Assembly: GCA_002839545.1 (NCBI GenBank)
Contig: PGYG01000045.1
Span: forward strand, 1-37,192
Direction of reading: 5' to 3'
DNA: 37,192 nt
Source: Candidatus Methanoperedentaceae archaeon HGW-Methanoperedenaceae-1
GTDB lineage: Archaea > Halobacteriota > Methanosarcinia > Methanosarcinales > Methanoperedenaceae
Below the pieces are notes generated by a model that ran no database searches, was not told where the DNA came from, and was given only the letters and a program-made list of their open reading frames with translations. The position numbers and the translations under genes were made by a program. This document shows, piece by piece, positions 8,961 through 17,600 of the stretch. The stretch's first letter is position 1, and each line of letters starts with the position of its first letter.

Positions 8961-10234
8961 ATGCTCGACCAATCCATCCGTTCATGGAACCCGTGGTGGG
9001 TGCAAAAGATGCCTCCATCCCTCACAAAGATGCCTCCATCCCTCACAGGCATCAGAAGGGACATCACAGGGGACATAATCAAAAGCCTTGGCACTCCTCA
9101 CATAAAAGACATAATAGGGGTCAGGCGGTGCGGCAAGACCACAATTCTCTATCAGGTGGCAGAGCATCTGACCTCTCAGGGAGTGCGGGCAAAGGATATC
9201 ATCTTCCTGAACTTCGATGACCCATCGATAAACGCAGCCTCATTTCCCGAACTACAGAAAGAGATATTCAAAATAAACCCTGATATATCCCACATATTCC
9301 TTGATGAAATACAGCAAAAAACAGGATGGGAGCGGTGGGTAAGAACGCTTTACGATACAAACAAATTCCAGAGGATATTCCTGTCAGGCTCATCTGCAAG
9401 CCTGCTATCACAAGATATGGGAAGAGTGCTGACTGGCAGGCATATAACCTTTGGCGCCGCGCCGTTTTCCTTCAAGGAATATCTAATGAAAAAAGGATGG
9501 GAAGATTTCACCCCTGATTTTCTCGCTTATAATAAAGACAAACTCCTGCATTACTTAAACGGATATCTTGAATCCGGAGGCTTTCCTGAAACAATAACGA
9601 TATTATTGCAAGGGACATTTCCTCAAGATACGGCGCATCCTTTGAGATAACAGATAAAATATGCAGGTTCATGCTCACAAATCCGGGCGCGCTCTACTCA
9701 AGCAACAGCGTGGCACAGGCTGTCGGCACTGCGCCAGAGACCGCTGAAAAATATATCGGTTACCTGAAAGAATCCCTGCTGATTTATGAACTTCCTATTT
9801 TCTCTTTTAAATTGAAGACCCAGTTCAAGCAGAACAAAAAAACATACCCCGTGGATACAGGTGTCAGGAATGCCGTATGTTTGCGTTTCTCCCAGGACAC
9901 AGGAAGGCTCGCTGAGACTGTGGTTTTTCTTGAAATAAAACGGCGGAATTCTGAAGTTTACTACTGGAAGAGTCCTGATGGTTATGAAGTTGATTTTGTG
10001 GTAAAACAAGGGCAAAAGCCCACAGAGCTTATCCAGGTTTCATGGGATGTAAGTGATGAAGCCACGCAAATGCGCGAAGAACGTGCGCTTCAATGCGCTA
10101 TGGAAGAACTTGATGTAAATTCGGGAATTATTTTAACCGAGGACGAGGAAAGCAGTGTTGAAAAAAATGGAAAAGTCATAAAATACGTTCCTATATGGAA
10201 GTGGCTTCTCGTCTCATCCGAATACATGCCATGA
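8961..10234 (+). pseudogene. AAA-type ATPase (DUF4143 family), split by a deletion and frameshift
   Basis: The first part (to 9650) has the WNPWW start typical of the family, Walker A GVRRCGKT (residues 53-60), Walker B HIFLDEIQ, and GSSASLLS. It reaches SGGFPET and then shifts to TILLQG and a stop. The second part continues in a different frame from about 9610: DIIARDISSRYGASFEITDK, RFMLTN, a winged-helix region, VDTGVRNAVCLRFS, and the C-terminal nuclease-like strands (VVFLEIKRR, YEVDFVV). A stretch of family sequence between GGFPE and DIIARDI is missing, so there was a deletion and not only an indel. A 21-nt tandem duplication lies near the start. Confidence 0.85.
9005..9046 (+). repeat. 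21-nt tandem duplication inside the broken ATPase gene
   Basis: Two perfect, adjacent 21-nt units (9005-9025 and 9026-9046) encode the repeated heptad KMPPSLT-KMPPSLT. The unit is a multiple of three and leaves the frame intact. It lies between the WNPWW motif and the P-loop domain. Confidence 0.9.
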
Positions 10235-10314
10235 GGCGGTTCGTATATGAAGTGGTCGAAAGCCGCATCATGGCAGTCCGCAAATTCTGCGTTAAATTAA
10301 TAGATTAATCCTGC

Positions 10315-12789
10315 ATGTTAAGTCCGATGACCACGGATATTCTTGAATCTTACCAGAAACACACAAAAGAACGGCAGGAACTGGGAATCCCGCCCCTTCC
10401 CCTTGACGCAGAACAGGTAAAACAACTCTCAGAACTTGTATTAAATCCGCCTGAGGGACAGAAAGAAACCATACTTGAATTACTGGAAAAACACGTTCCT
10501 CCGGGCGTTGACCCTGCCTCACTCGAAAAAGCAAAACTCCTGCGGCATATTGCCCTTGGTGAAAAGTCATCAAGCATCATTACCCGGCTTCATGCGGTAG
10601 AAATGCTTGGTATGATGAAAGGGGGATACAACATCGAGACACTTATCGAACTTCTCGATGATGAAGAACTCGGTGACGCTGCCGTACAGGCGCTCTCAAA
10701 CACAATCCTGGTTTTCGGGTTCTTTGACAGGATAAAACAACTTTCATACACAAATTCGCGCGCAAAAGCCCTCCTTGAAAGCTGGGCAAATGGCGAATGG
10801 TTCACACGGAACACCCCGCTTCCCGAATCTATAAAAATCACAGTATTCAGGGTGCAGGGCGAGGTAAACACAGACGATTTCTCTCCTGCATCCCACGCAG
10901 GAACCCGTCCTGACATACCATTACATGCACTTGCCATGCTTGAGTCCCGTTATCCCGGCGCACTTCCTGGAATTGCAGAACTCAATAAAAAAGGCTGCCC
11001 GGTTGCTTTTGCAGCCGATGTTGCAGGGACTGGAAGCAGCAGGAAATCTGCAATGAACTCCCTTATCTGGTGGATAGGCGAGGATATTCCCGGAGTCCCA
11101 AACAAGCGAAAAGGCGGCGTGATTCTCGGAAGCCAGATTGCCCCGATATTTTTTAATACGGCAAGAGACAGCGGCGCACTGCCCATAAGGTGCGATGTTT
11201 CACGGCTTGAAACCGGGATGGTCATTACAATTGATATTGCCGGCGGCAGGATTCTTGATGAAAACGGGAATGAGCTGACAGCATTTAAACTTGAGCCGGA
11301 AACACTGGCAGATGAATACAAGGCAGGAGGACGGCTTAATCTTTTGATAGGGAAAGACCTGACAGGGAAAGCGCGGGAAACACTTGGAAGAGAGTATGAG
11401 GACATTTTCAGGAAGCCCGTAGAACCCGCCCCTTCAAACCGCGGATTCACACTTGCCCAGAAGATTGTCGGGAAAGCATGCGGACTTCCAGGCGTGCGTC
11501 CCGGTCAGTCAGTCCTCCCGAAAATAACAACCGTGGGTTCACAGGATACAACAGGTCCGATGACAGCAGACGAGATTAAGGAACTGGCGTGTGTTGAATT
11601 TGAGGCTTCACTTGTCATGCAGTCGTTCTGCCATACTGCCGCCTACCCGACCCCGAAAGACATGTTGATGCACACCGAACTTGCGCAGTTTATGAAAAGC
11701 AGGGGCGGCGTTGCGCTAAAGCCAGGTGACGGCATAATCCATTCATGGCTCAACAGGATGCTGCTTCCTGATACTGTCGGCACAGGAGGCGACAGCCATA
11801 CGCGTTTCCCGATAGGTATTTCATTCCCTGCCGGAAGCGGACTTGTTGCATTTGCAGCGGCGCTTGGCATCATGCCCCTTGACATGCCTGAAAGCGTGCT
11901 TGTAAGGTTCAAAGGAAAGCTCAGGGACGGCATATTCCTGAGGGATGTGGTGAACGCAGTTCCGTATTTTGCACAGCGGCAGGGCAAACTCACAATAGAA
12001 AAGAAGAACAAGATAAACGTATTCAATGGCAGGATAATCGAGTTTGAAGGTCTTGACCTGACAGTACAGGAAGCATTTGAGATAACAGATTCATCAGCCG
12101 AGCGCTCGGCAGAAGCTTCGGTTTTTGCGCTTTCAGAGGACAAGGTATCGGATTTCCTCACGGAAAATATTACAATCCTGCAATCACTGGTTAATGATGG
12201 ATACAGGACAGGTGCACTCGAAAACCGAATAAAAGCGATGGAAGAATGGCTGGCTGACCCGAAACTCCTTAAAGCTGACCAGGATGCAGAATATGCCGAT
12301 ATTATTGAGATAGACCTGTCACAAATAACAGAACCTTTGCTTGCATGCCCGAACGACCCTGATTATGTCAAACCATTATCTGAAGTGGCGGGTAAGAAAA
12401 TAAATGAAGTGTTTATCGGCTCATGCATGACAGATACAGGTCATTTCAGTTCATCTGCCCGGATTCTTAAGGGCAGTGGAATTTTATCGGCAAAACTGTG
12501 GGTATCACCGCCAACAAAGCTTGTTGAAAAAGCGTTGAAAGAGAGCGGCGAGTATGCGGTATTTGAGAAACTGGGAGCCAGGATGGAAATCCCGGGATGC
12601 AGTTTGTGTATGGGCAACCAGGCACGAGTGGAAGATAATGCTGTTGTGTTTTCTACATCAACCCGCAATTTTGATAACCGGATGGGTAAAAACGCCCAGG
12701 TTTACCTTGGCTCTTCGGAACTGGCAGCTATAATCTCGAAACTTGGCAGGATTCCGACAAAAGATGAATATTTCAGGCTTGTCCGGTAA
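10315..12789 (+). CDS. acnB: Aconitate hydratase B
   Basis: An 824-residue AcnB-type aconitase, which interconverts citrate and isocitrate using a [4Fe-4S] cluster. It has the AcnB domain order: an N-terminal HEAT-like domain (residues 1-160), the swivel domain (VNTDDFSPASHAGTRPDIP, about 185), then the catalytic domains. Cluster ligands are C704 in GSCMTDTG, and C762 and C765 in GCSLCMGNQ. That spacing is close to the E. coli enzyme. Other catalytic motifs are GDSHTRFPIG and SFCHTAAYPT. In this lineage it would serve the oxidative or reductive branch to 2-oxoglutarate and glutamate. The start could also be the ATG at 10327; no ribosome binding site decides it. Confidence 0.93.
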   Translation: MLSPMTTDILESYQKHTKERQELGIPPLPLDAEQVKQLSELVLNPPEGQKETILELLEKHVPPGVDPASLEKAKLLRHIALGEKSSSIITRLHAVEMLGMMKGGYNIETLIELLDDEELGDAAVQALSNTILVFGFFDRIKQLSYTNSRAKALLESWANGEWFTRNTPLPESIKITVFRVQGEVNTDDFSPASHAGTRPDIPLHALAMLESRYPGALPGIAELNKKGCPVAFAADVAGTGSSRKSAMNSLIWWIGEDIPGVPNKRKGGVILGSQIAPIFFNTARDSGALPIRCDVSRLETGMVITIDIAGGRILDENGNELTAFKLEPETLADEYKAGGRLNLLIGKDLTGKARETLGREYEDIFRKPVEPAPSNRGFTLAQKIVGKACGLPGVRPGQSVLPKITTVGSQDTTGPMTADEIKELACVEFEASLVMQSFCHTAAYPTPKDMLMHTELAQFMKSRGGVALKPGDGIIHSWLNRMLLPDTVGTGGDSHTRFPIGISFPAGSGLVAFAAALGIMPLDMPESVLVRFKGKLRDGIFLRDVVNAVPYFAQRQGKLTIEKKNKINVFNGRIIEFEGLDLTVQEAFEITDSSAERSAEASVFALSEDKVSDFLTENITILQSLVNDGYRTGALENRIKAMEEWLADPKLLKADQDAEYADIIEIDLSQITEPLLACPNDPDYVKPLSEVAGKKINEVFIGSCMTDTGHFSSSARILKGSGILSAKLWVSPPTKLVEKALKESGEYAVFEKLGARMEIPGCSLCMGNQARVEDNAVVFSTSTRNFDNRMGKNAQVYLGSSELAAIISKLGRIPTKDEYFRLVR

Positions 12790-12810
12790 AACGATACGTG
12801 GTATATCATC

Positions 12811-12828
12811 TTAAAAGATATATATCAT
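12811..12828 (+). promoter_or_regulatory. TATA-like region for the dacZ operon
   Basis: TTAAAAGATATATATCAT precedes the dacZ start at 12858 by about 35 nt (centre to ATG). That places transcription start near 12848 and gives a very short leader. Confidence 0.4.
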
Positions 12829-12857
12829 CATAATTAATTAGGATATTAATAATTTAT

Positions 12858-13805
12858 ATGGAATCCATTATGTCAGGTAAAAAGCATCACAAAGGTGATA
12901 AACATCATAAAACCAAGTCCTCAAAAAGTATTATTAAAAAAACCGGTAAGAGGGATATCTCCATAATAACGAAATCAGCCGTTAAAATAGCAGAAAAACT
13001 CAATGCTTCTGTAATAATCATTTTTTCAGAAAAACTCCCTGAGATTTCCACACACATCCCGGTGCTTGTCTTTACCGGGCGGAAACTGGCAATGGTCAAC
13101 CAGTTCTCACGCTATATTGATGATAGTGACAAAACACTTTATGAGAAAATGGAAGACCGGACACGAAGCGAAGTCAGGGACATAAGTGATGCAAGTGTTA
13201 TTGCTTTCATAAATAACCTCCTTGAAGTAGAAGGGCTTGTCGTGGGTATAATCAGTATGAAAGACAATGATTCCATAATCGTTTACGACCTTTCGACAAA
13301 TGATGTTATAAAGCAGCTAAGGGAATGTACAGAAAGGGCAGACACGCGGGTAATTAAGGCTATCCTTAATATAGCACTTGAAATAGCCATGCAGGGACGG
13401 GAGGGCAAGATGTTCGGAACAGGTTTCATAATAGGGGATTCAGATGAAGTTATGCGGCGCTCACACCAGCTTGTACTCAACCCGTTTGAGGGACAGCCTG
13501 AGGAGAACTGTGATATCGTGAACCCTGAATCATGGGAAACTGTGAAAAGCTTTGCACAGCTTGACGGTGTTTTTGTGGTGACTGAATCCGGAGAAATCAA
13601 GGCTGCCGGAAGGTATCTTGATATTAACGCAAGGGATGTCCCGGTAGAAAAAGGGCTCGGGGGAAGACACGCTTCTGCTGCTGCCATAACACGGGATACA
13701 GAAACAATAGCAATTACTGTTTCCTCAAGCGGGGGCATCATCAGGGTATTTAAGGATGCCCTTGAAATCATAAAGATTGAACCCGACATCATGATGGTGC
13801 AGTAA
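12858..13805 (+). CDS. dacZ: Archaeal diadenylate cyclase (DacZ type)
   Basis: A 315-residue protein with a C-terminal DAC (DisA_N) domain that makes cyclic di-AMP from two ATP. The catalytic pair is visible as D236-G237 in LDGVFVVTESGEI and R270-H271 in GLGGRHASAAA; the usual DGA is DGV here. Residues 33-180 form the pyruvate-kinase-like N-terminal domain common in archaeal DacZ. The first 30 residues are a Lys/His-rich tail (KKHHKGDKHHKTK). Its stop codon overlaps the start of a lipoprotein gene (TAATG), so the two are co-transcribed. c-di-AMP is linked to osmotic and potassium control in archaea. An alternative start is the ATG at 12873. Confidence 0.85.
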   Translation: MESIMSGKKHHKGDKHHKTKSSKSIIKKTGKRDISIITKSAVKIAEKLNASVIIIFSEKLPEISTHIPVLVFTGRKLAMVNQFSRYIDDSDKTLYEKMEDRTRSEVRDISDASVIAFINNLLEVEGLVVGIISMKDNDSIIVYDLSTNDVIKQLRECTERADTRVIKAILNIALEIAMQGREGKMFGTGFIIGDSDEVMRRSHQLVLNPFEGQPEENCDIVNPESWETVKSFAQLDGVFVVTESGEIKAAGRYLDINARDVPVEKGLGGRHASAAAITRDTETIAITVSSSGGIIRVFKDALEIIKIEPDIMMVQ

Positions 13806-14512
13806 TGAAGTCATACCAAATTCTTGGTATAATCTTATTAACCCTGTTAATCTTAATAACAGGATGCATATCACCGGAAATACAGGAGGGGAATCCGCAG
13901 GAATATGAACTTCCGGGTATTATCAATACAACAATTTATTATCTTAACACTTCTTCCATAGATGTGGTACAAAGCGTCACCAATTCAACAACGTTAAGGA
14001 TTGATATGGGGGATACAGGTGACCTGAATATCAATAATCCGGTAGCAGTTAATTATTCGGGAGAAAATGTTTCGTTCAATGTTTCCAAAGAGGTTGTTTT
14101 CGGGAAAAGTTATGCGCGTTTTGAGTTTAAATCGCCTTTTACGGGATTTGTGGCATTTACCCAGCAAGACGGTCAGGATTTTTCCAGACCGTTAACAAAT
14201 AACGGCAGTGTCCGCGTAGTGCTTCCGCTGGATTTTACTACAGGTTCACGTTTTCTTGGCATAGCCCAGCCAAAGCCTGATAATATTACTGTTGACACAT
14301 CAGGCAGGGAAGTCTTCATATGGGAGAATCCGTATCCCGAATACAGGGTTATATCAGTAAAGTATTACGAAAAAAACGCACCAGTCATACTTGGTTACTT
14401 CTTCGCATTCCTTTTCATAACAGGTGTGTCGCTATTCGGGTACTATTATATGGTCATACACAAACTGAATAAAAAACGGGCTGTGATGGAACGGGATATC
14501 AGGAAGAAATAA
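13805..14512 (+). CDS. Membrane-anchored lipoprotein (DUF5803-like)
   Basis: A 235-residue exported protein. It has an N-terminal signal with lipobox LITGC (lipidated cysteine at 21), an extracellular beta-rich domain (residues 30-190) with many Asn-X-Ser/Thr sites (NTT, NTS, NST, NYS, NIT), and a C-terminal membrane segment around 195-216 followed by a basic tail (LNKKRAVMERDIRKK). The architecture resembles the archaeal DUF5803 family, but I am not sure of the label. Translational coupling to dacZ suggests a surface sensor or a partner of c-di-AMP signalling; this is inference. Confidence 0.6.
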   Translation: MKSYQILGIILLTLLILITGCISPEIQEGNPQEYELPGIINTTIYYLNTSSIDVVQSVTNSTTLRIDMGDTGDLNINNPVAVNYSGENVSFNVSKEVVFGKSYARFEFKSPFTGFVAFTQQDGQDFSRPLTNNGSVRVVLPLDFTTGSRFLGIAQPKPDNITVDTSGREVFIWENPYPEYRVISVKYYEKNAPVILGYFFAFLFITGVSLFGYYYMVIHKLNKKRAVMERDIRKK

Positions 14513-14523
14513 TAGACTTTATT

Positions 14524-15345
14524 TCATTTTTCAGAATCGTGAACCCACCATTCACTTTCCAGTGTGTGTTCCTTTTTCCAGATAGGGACTTCCTCTTTCA
14601 GGCGCTCGATTGCATCCCTGAGAACCGGGAATAGCTGTTCCCTGTGCCCTGCTGCCACGACAATATACACAATATCCTCACCAGCCCGGATTATTCCCGT
14701 CCTGTGGTGTATCAGGACATCCGTTATCCCGTCTTTCGCTTTTAGTTCGGAGCATATATTATCCAGTTTAGCACGGGCAATACCTGCATATTCCTCAAAT
14801 TCAAGGTATTCAGTTTTCGTGTTTCCTGTAACTTCCCTTACAATCCCTGTGAATGTCCCGATTGCACCTGCTTGTTCTATACGGCCGGCTGCGCGTATTT
14901 TCCTGACCAGTGATTCCAAAGTATGGTACTCAGGCAATTCCATGATGATGTTTACAAGTTTTCCAATATCTGCGTCTTCGGGTTTTTCAATTGCCTCTAT
15001 GACATTCGTGGTTTCGATGCTTCCAAGTGCTATCTTTGGTAAACTGCTGTCTTTAAACCCTTCAACTACCCCGAAATCCATTCCTGAATCTGCAAGTTCA
15101 TCAAGAGCCGCTGCCAGAGTATTGTTTTTTGAGAATTTTACAAGCTCGCCTTTTGTGACAGCAACCACTACATCCGCACCTGCTTCTGTGTGTTTCTGTG
15201 TATCTGTTCCCTTTTGTCCGATATTATGCTCGTGCAGGTGTTTCACTGTCCCGACTGTTCCGTGTTTCCTGAGTGAAGAAACCAGCCGCTCAACAAGCGT
15301 TGTTTTGCCTGATTTCTTATATCCCACTACCGATATTACTTTCAT
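14524..15345 (-). CDS. Fused MobB - MoaE (molybdenum cofactor synthesis)
   Basis: A 273-residue two-domain protein. Residues 1-130 are MobB, a P-loop GTPase (GYKKSGKTT at 8-16, then VKHLHEH and VVEGFKD) that assists guanine dinucleotide attachment. Residues 145-273 are MoaE, the large subunit of molybdopterin synthase (GAIGTFTGIVR, EYLEFEEYAG, IHHRTG, VPIWKKE with the active-site lysines). MoaE would act with a MoaD such as the one at 33115-33387. Fusion of the two is seen in some methanogens. The next gene on the same strand upstream is argS, 8 nt away. Confidence 0.9.
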   Translation of the reverse strand: MKVISVVGYKKSGKTTLVERLVSSLRKHGTVGTVKHLHEHNIGQKGTDTQKHTEAGADVVVAVTKGELVKFSKNNTLAAALDELADSGMDFGVVEGFKDSSLPKIALGSIETTNVIEAIEKPEDADIGKLVNIIMELPEYHTLESLVRKIRAAGRIEQAGAIGTFTGIVREVTGNTKTEYLEFEEYAGIARAKLDNICSELKAKDGITDVLIHHRTGIIRAGEDIVYIVVAAGHREQLFPVLRDAIERLKEEVPIWKKEHTLESEWWVHDSEK

Positions 15346-15353
15346 GACAGCGA

Positions 15354-17096
15354 TTACATTGACTCAGGGGCTGTTATCCCCAGGGTATCAAGGGCGTTTG
15401 CAAGGACAATACGCGAACATTCAACCAGTGCAAGCCTGGCTTTTACGTATTCGGGTTCTGCGGAAAGTACAGGCACGAACCTGTAGAACTGGTTAAAAGC
15501 ATCTGCCAGTTCCCTTGCATAGATGGCAGGAAGAGCGGGTTTTAAGTCATGCGCCGCAATATCTATGACATTCTCGAAAGCCGCCAGTTTCTTGATAAGT
15601 GCCACTTCCTGTTCCTCAACAAGGATATTAGGGTCAAATTCCCCAAGAACAGCTCCTTTTTCCTCTGCATTCTTTATGATGCTACAGGCTCGTGCATGGG
15701 CATACTGGATAAATGGCGCGCCCTGCTTTTCAAAATCAAGCGCCTGTTTCCAGTCAAATGTGGTTGATTTTTCAGGGGAAACCCTGATTATGTCATACCG
15801 CACCGCACCTATTCCAACAAATTCCGATACTTTCTTCTTGAATTCCTCGTCGGTTTCAGGGCGGCGTTTTGCAACTTCTTCGTATGCAGCCTGCCGTACC
15901 TGGTCAAGGACTTCATCCGCAGAGATAAATACGCCGCGCCGTGTGCTCATTGAACCTTCGGGCAGGGAGACAAATTCGAAAATCACGATTTCCGGCTCTT
16001 TTATACCGATTATACTGAGGACGGCTTTAAGCTGGGATGAGATTAGCTTGTGGTCAGCTCCAAGAATATCTATCATCCTGTCACATTGTCCTGCTTTCCA
16101 TTCATGATATGCAAGGTCGCGGGTCGTGTATAACGATGTCCCGTCAGAGCGCTGTATCACAAGTGCTTTCTGGATGCCTTTATCTTTCAGGTCAACCATG
16201 AGTGCGCCGTCTTTTATTGCGGCACGTCCGGTTTCCTTTATGCGTTCAACAATTTTATCAACATCTCCTGAGCGCACGAACCTTGATTCAAGGATAAAGT
16301 TGTCATGGTGGATGTTCATGCGTATGAGGGTTTCTTTTATACCAAGGATGGCAGTGTCCATTGCATTCCTGAACAATGTGATTGTATCGGTATCGCCTTC
16401 CTCGTATTTTTTCATGAAGTTGTTTACTTCAGGCGAGTGTTCTTTTTCATCCACCAGTGTTTTGTTGGCTTCGATGTACACTTCTGCTATGGCATGGTCG
16501 GGTTTTTTTGTCGTGTCAAGCTTGAAATTCTCAAGTCCCCAGACCACAACTGCGACCTGTCGCCCCATATCGTTTATATAATATTGCCGTTCCACATCAA
16601 AACCTGCACGGTCAAGTATCCTGGCAAGGGTGTCGCCGATAACTGAATTCCTGACATGTCCTATGTGCAGTGGTCCGTCAGGGTTTGCAGACGTATGCTC
16701 AAGGATGATTTTCCCTTTATTTCCAAGCCTGCCGAAGTTTTCCCTGTCAAGCAGGATACGCAGTACGTTTTCATTCAGGAACGCGCGGCTTGCGAAAAAA
16801 TTAAGGTATGGTCCTGCTGTTTCCACCCGTTCGATATACGAGTCAGGTACTATTTTGATTTTGTCCCGGATAATATCGCATATTTCTTTCGGGCTTTTTT
16901 TATATCTGGATGCCAGCCTGAATGCGACCGACGATGCTATATCCGCATGCGGCGATTCACCCAGAGCCATATCACAGGTTTCAAATCCAGCACTTTCCAG
17001 TGCATTTGATAATACGGATGAGACCTCGTCCTTGAATTTAAGAAACATAAGTAGCGGCTTACACTCAAGCCAAGTACATAATTTTTTCTTAAGCAT
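15354..17096 (-). CDS. argS: Arginyl-tRNA synthetase
   Basis: A class I synthetase of 580 residues from the first ATG, or 564 from the ATG at 17048. The later start gives MFLKFKDEVSSVL, the expected N-terminus of archaeal ArgS (an Add-1 domain), so it is more likely; the extra MLKKKLCTWLECKPLL has no family match. The HIGH motif is in PDGPLHIGHVRNSVIG. A KMSKS-like MSTRRG follows in LPEGSMSTRRGVF. The DALR anticodon-binding domain closes the protein (FNQFYRFVPVL). The upstream region holds a TATA-like TATTATATACTATA near 17152-17166. Confidence 0.93.
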   Translation of the reverse strand: MLKKKLCTWLECKPLLMFLKFKDEVSSVLSNALESAGFETCDMALGESPHADIASSVAFRLASRYKKSPKEICDIIRDKIKIVPDSYIERVETAGPYLNFFASRAFLNENVLRILLDRENFGRLGNKGKIILEHTSANPDGPLHIGHVRNSVIGDTLARILDRAGFDVERQYYINDMGRQVAVVVWGLENFKLDTTKKPDHAIAEVYIEANKTLVDEKEHSPEVNNFMKKYEEGDTDTITLFRNAMDTAILGIKETLIRMNIHHDNFILESRFVRSGDVDKIVERIKETGRAAIKDGALMVDLKDKGIQKALVIQRSDGTSLYTTRDLAYHEWKAGQCDRMIDILGADHKLISSQLKAVLSIIGIKEPEIVIFEFVSLPEGSMSTRRGVFISADEVLDQVRQAAYEEVAKRRPETDEEFKKKVSEFVGIGAVRYDIIRVSPEKSTTFDWKQALDFEKQGAPFIQYAHARACSIIKNAEEKGAVLGEFDPNILVEEQEVALIKKLAAFENVIDIAAHDLKPALPAIYARELADAFNQFYRFVPVLSAEPEYVKARLALVECSRIVLANALDTLGITAPESM

Positions 17097-17226
17097 TGAA
17101 TGGTATCCGATTGGGTACTTGTATTGGTACTGTATTAGATTAGTTTATTCAGTTATAGTATATAATATGATAAACAATATGGTAACAAATGATAAATAAT
17201 GTTATTCAGATATGGTTTAGAAAACC

Positions 17227-17234
17227 ATTATATG
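17227..17234 (+). promoter_or_regulatory. TATA-like box for the grx-nrdD operon
   Basis: ATTATATG lies about 43 nt before the GTG start at 17274. Transcription would begin near 17256, leaving a short leader that contains the AAGGAGA ribosome binding site at 17261-17267. Confidence 0.4.
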
Positions 17235-17273
17235 CCTTGGAAATCAGTTTCTTGATTTACAAGGAGACGAAGC

Positions 17274-17534
17274 GTGCCAGACATATCAATTTACTCAACA
17301 AGCAATTGTCCGAATTGCAGGGTACTAAAGCAATCAATTGAGAAAATGAATGTGGAATTCAATGAAGTGGACATGTCAACACCTGAATCACTGACTGAAC
17401 TCAGGATGAATGGCGTGTTCACTATGGCAGCGCCTGTCCTGCAAGTGGATAATAAATTTTATACATACGAGGAGTTATTCACCCAGGACCGGATAAATAC
17501 GGAAAAGCTTGAACGTTTCCTTAAGGTGAGCTGA
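17274..17534 (+). CDS. Glutaredoxin-like / NrdH-type redoxin
   Basis: An 86-residue thioredoxin-fold protein beginning with GTG, with a good AAGGAGA site 7 nt upstream. The redox motif is CPNC at residues 13-16 (SNCPNCRVLK), followed by a conserved TMAAPVLQVDN cis-proline region. It sits 66 nt before nrdD. Class III ribonucleotide reductases of the methanogen type are reported to use NrdH-like redoxins as electron donor, so this is the likely reductant for NrdD. Confidence 0.8.
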   Translation: MPDISIYSTSNCPNCRVLKQSIEKMNVEFNEVDMSTPESLTELRMNGVFTMAAPVLQVDNKFYTYEELFTQDRINTEKLERFLKVS

Positions 17535-17600
17535 CTTAACATTGCTACCTTAAACAAATGGTTGTGGAAAGCCATAATAAAAAACAGGAGGAGACAGTAA

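Noticed and set aside
14564-15496. Long plus-strand open frame of 310 codons opposite mobB-moaE and argS
   Set aside because: It is antisense to clearly conserved genes, with a Ser-rich shadow composition and no family features.
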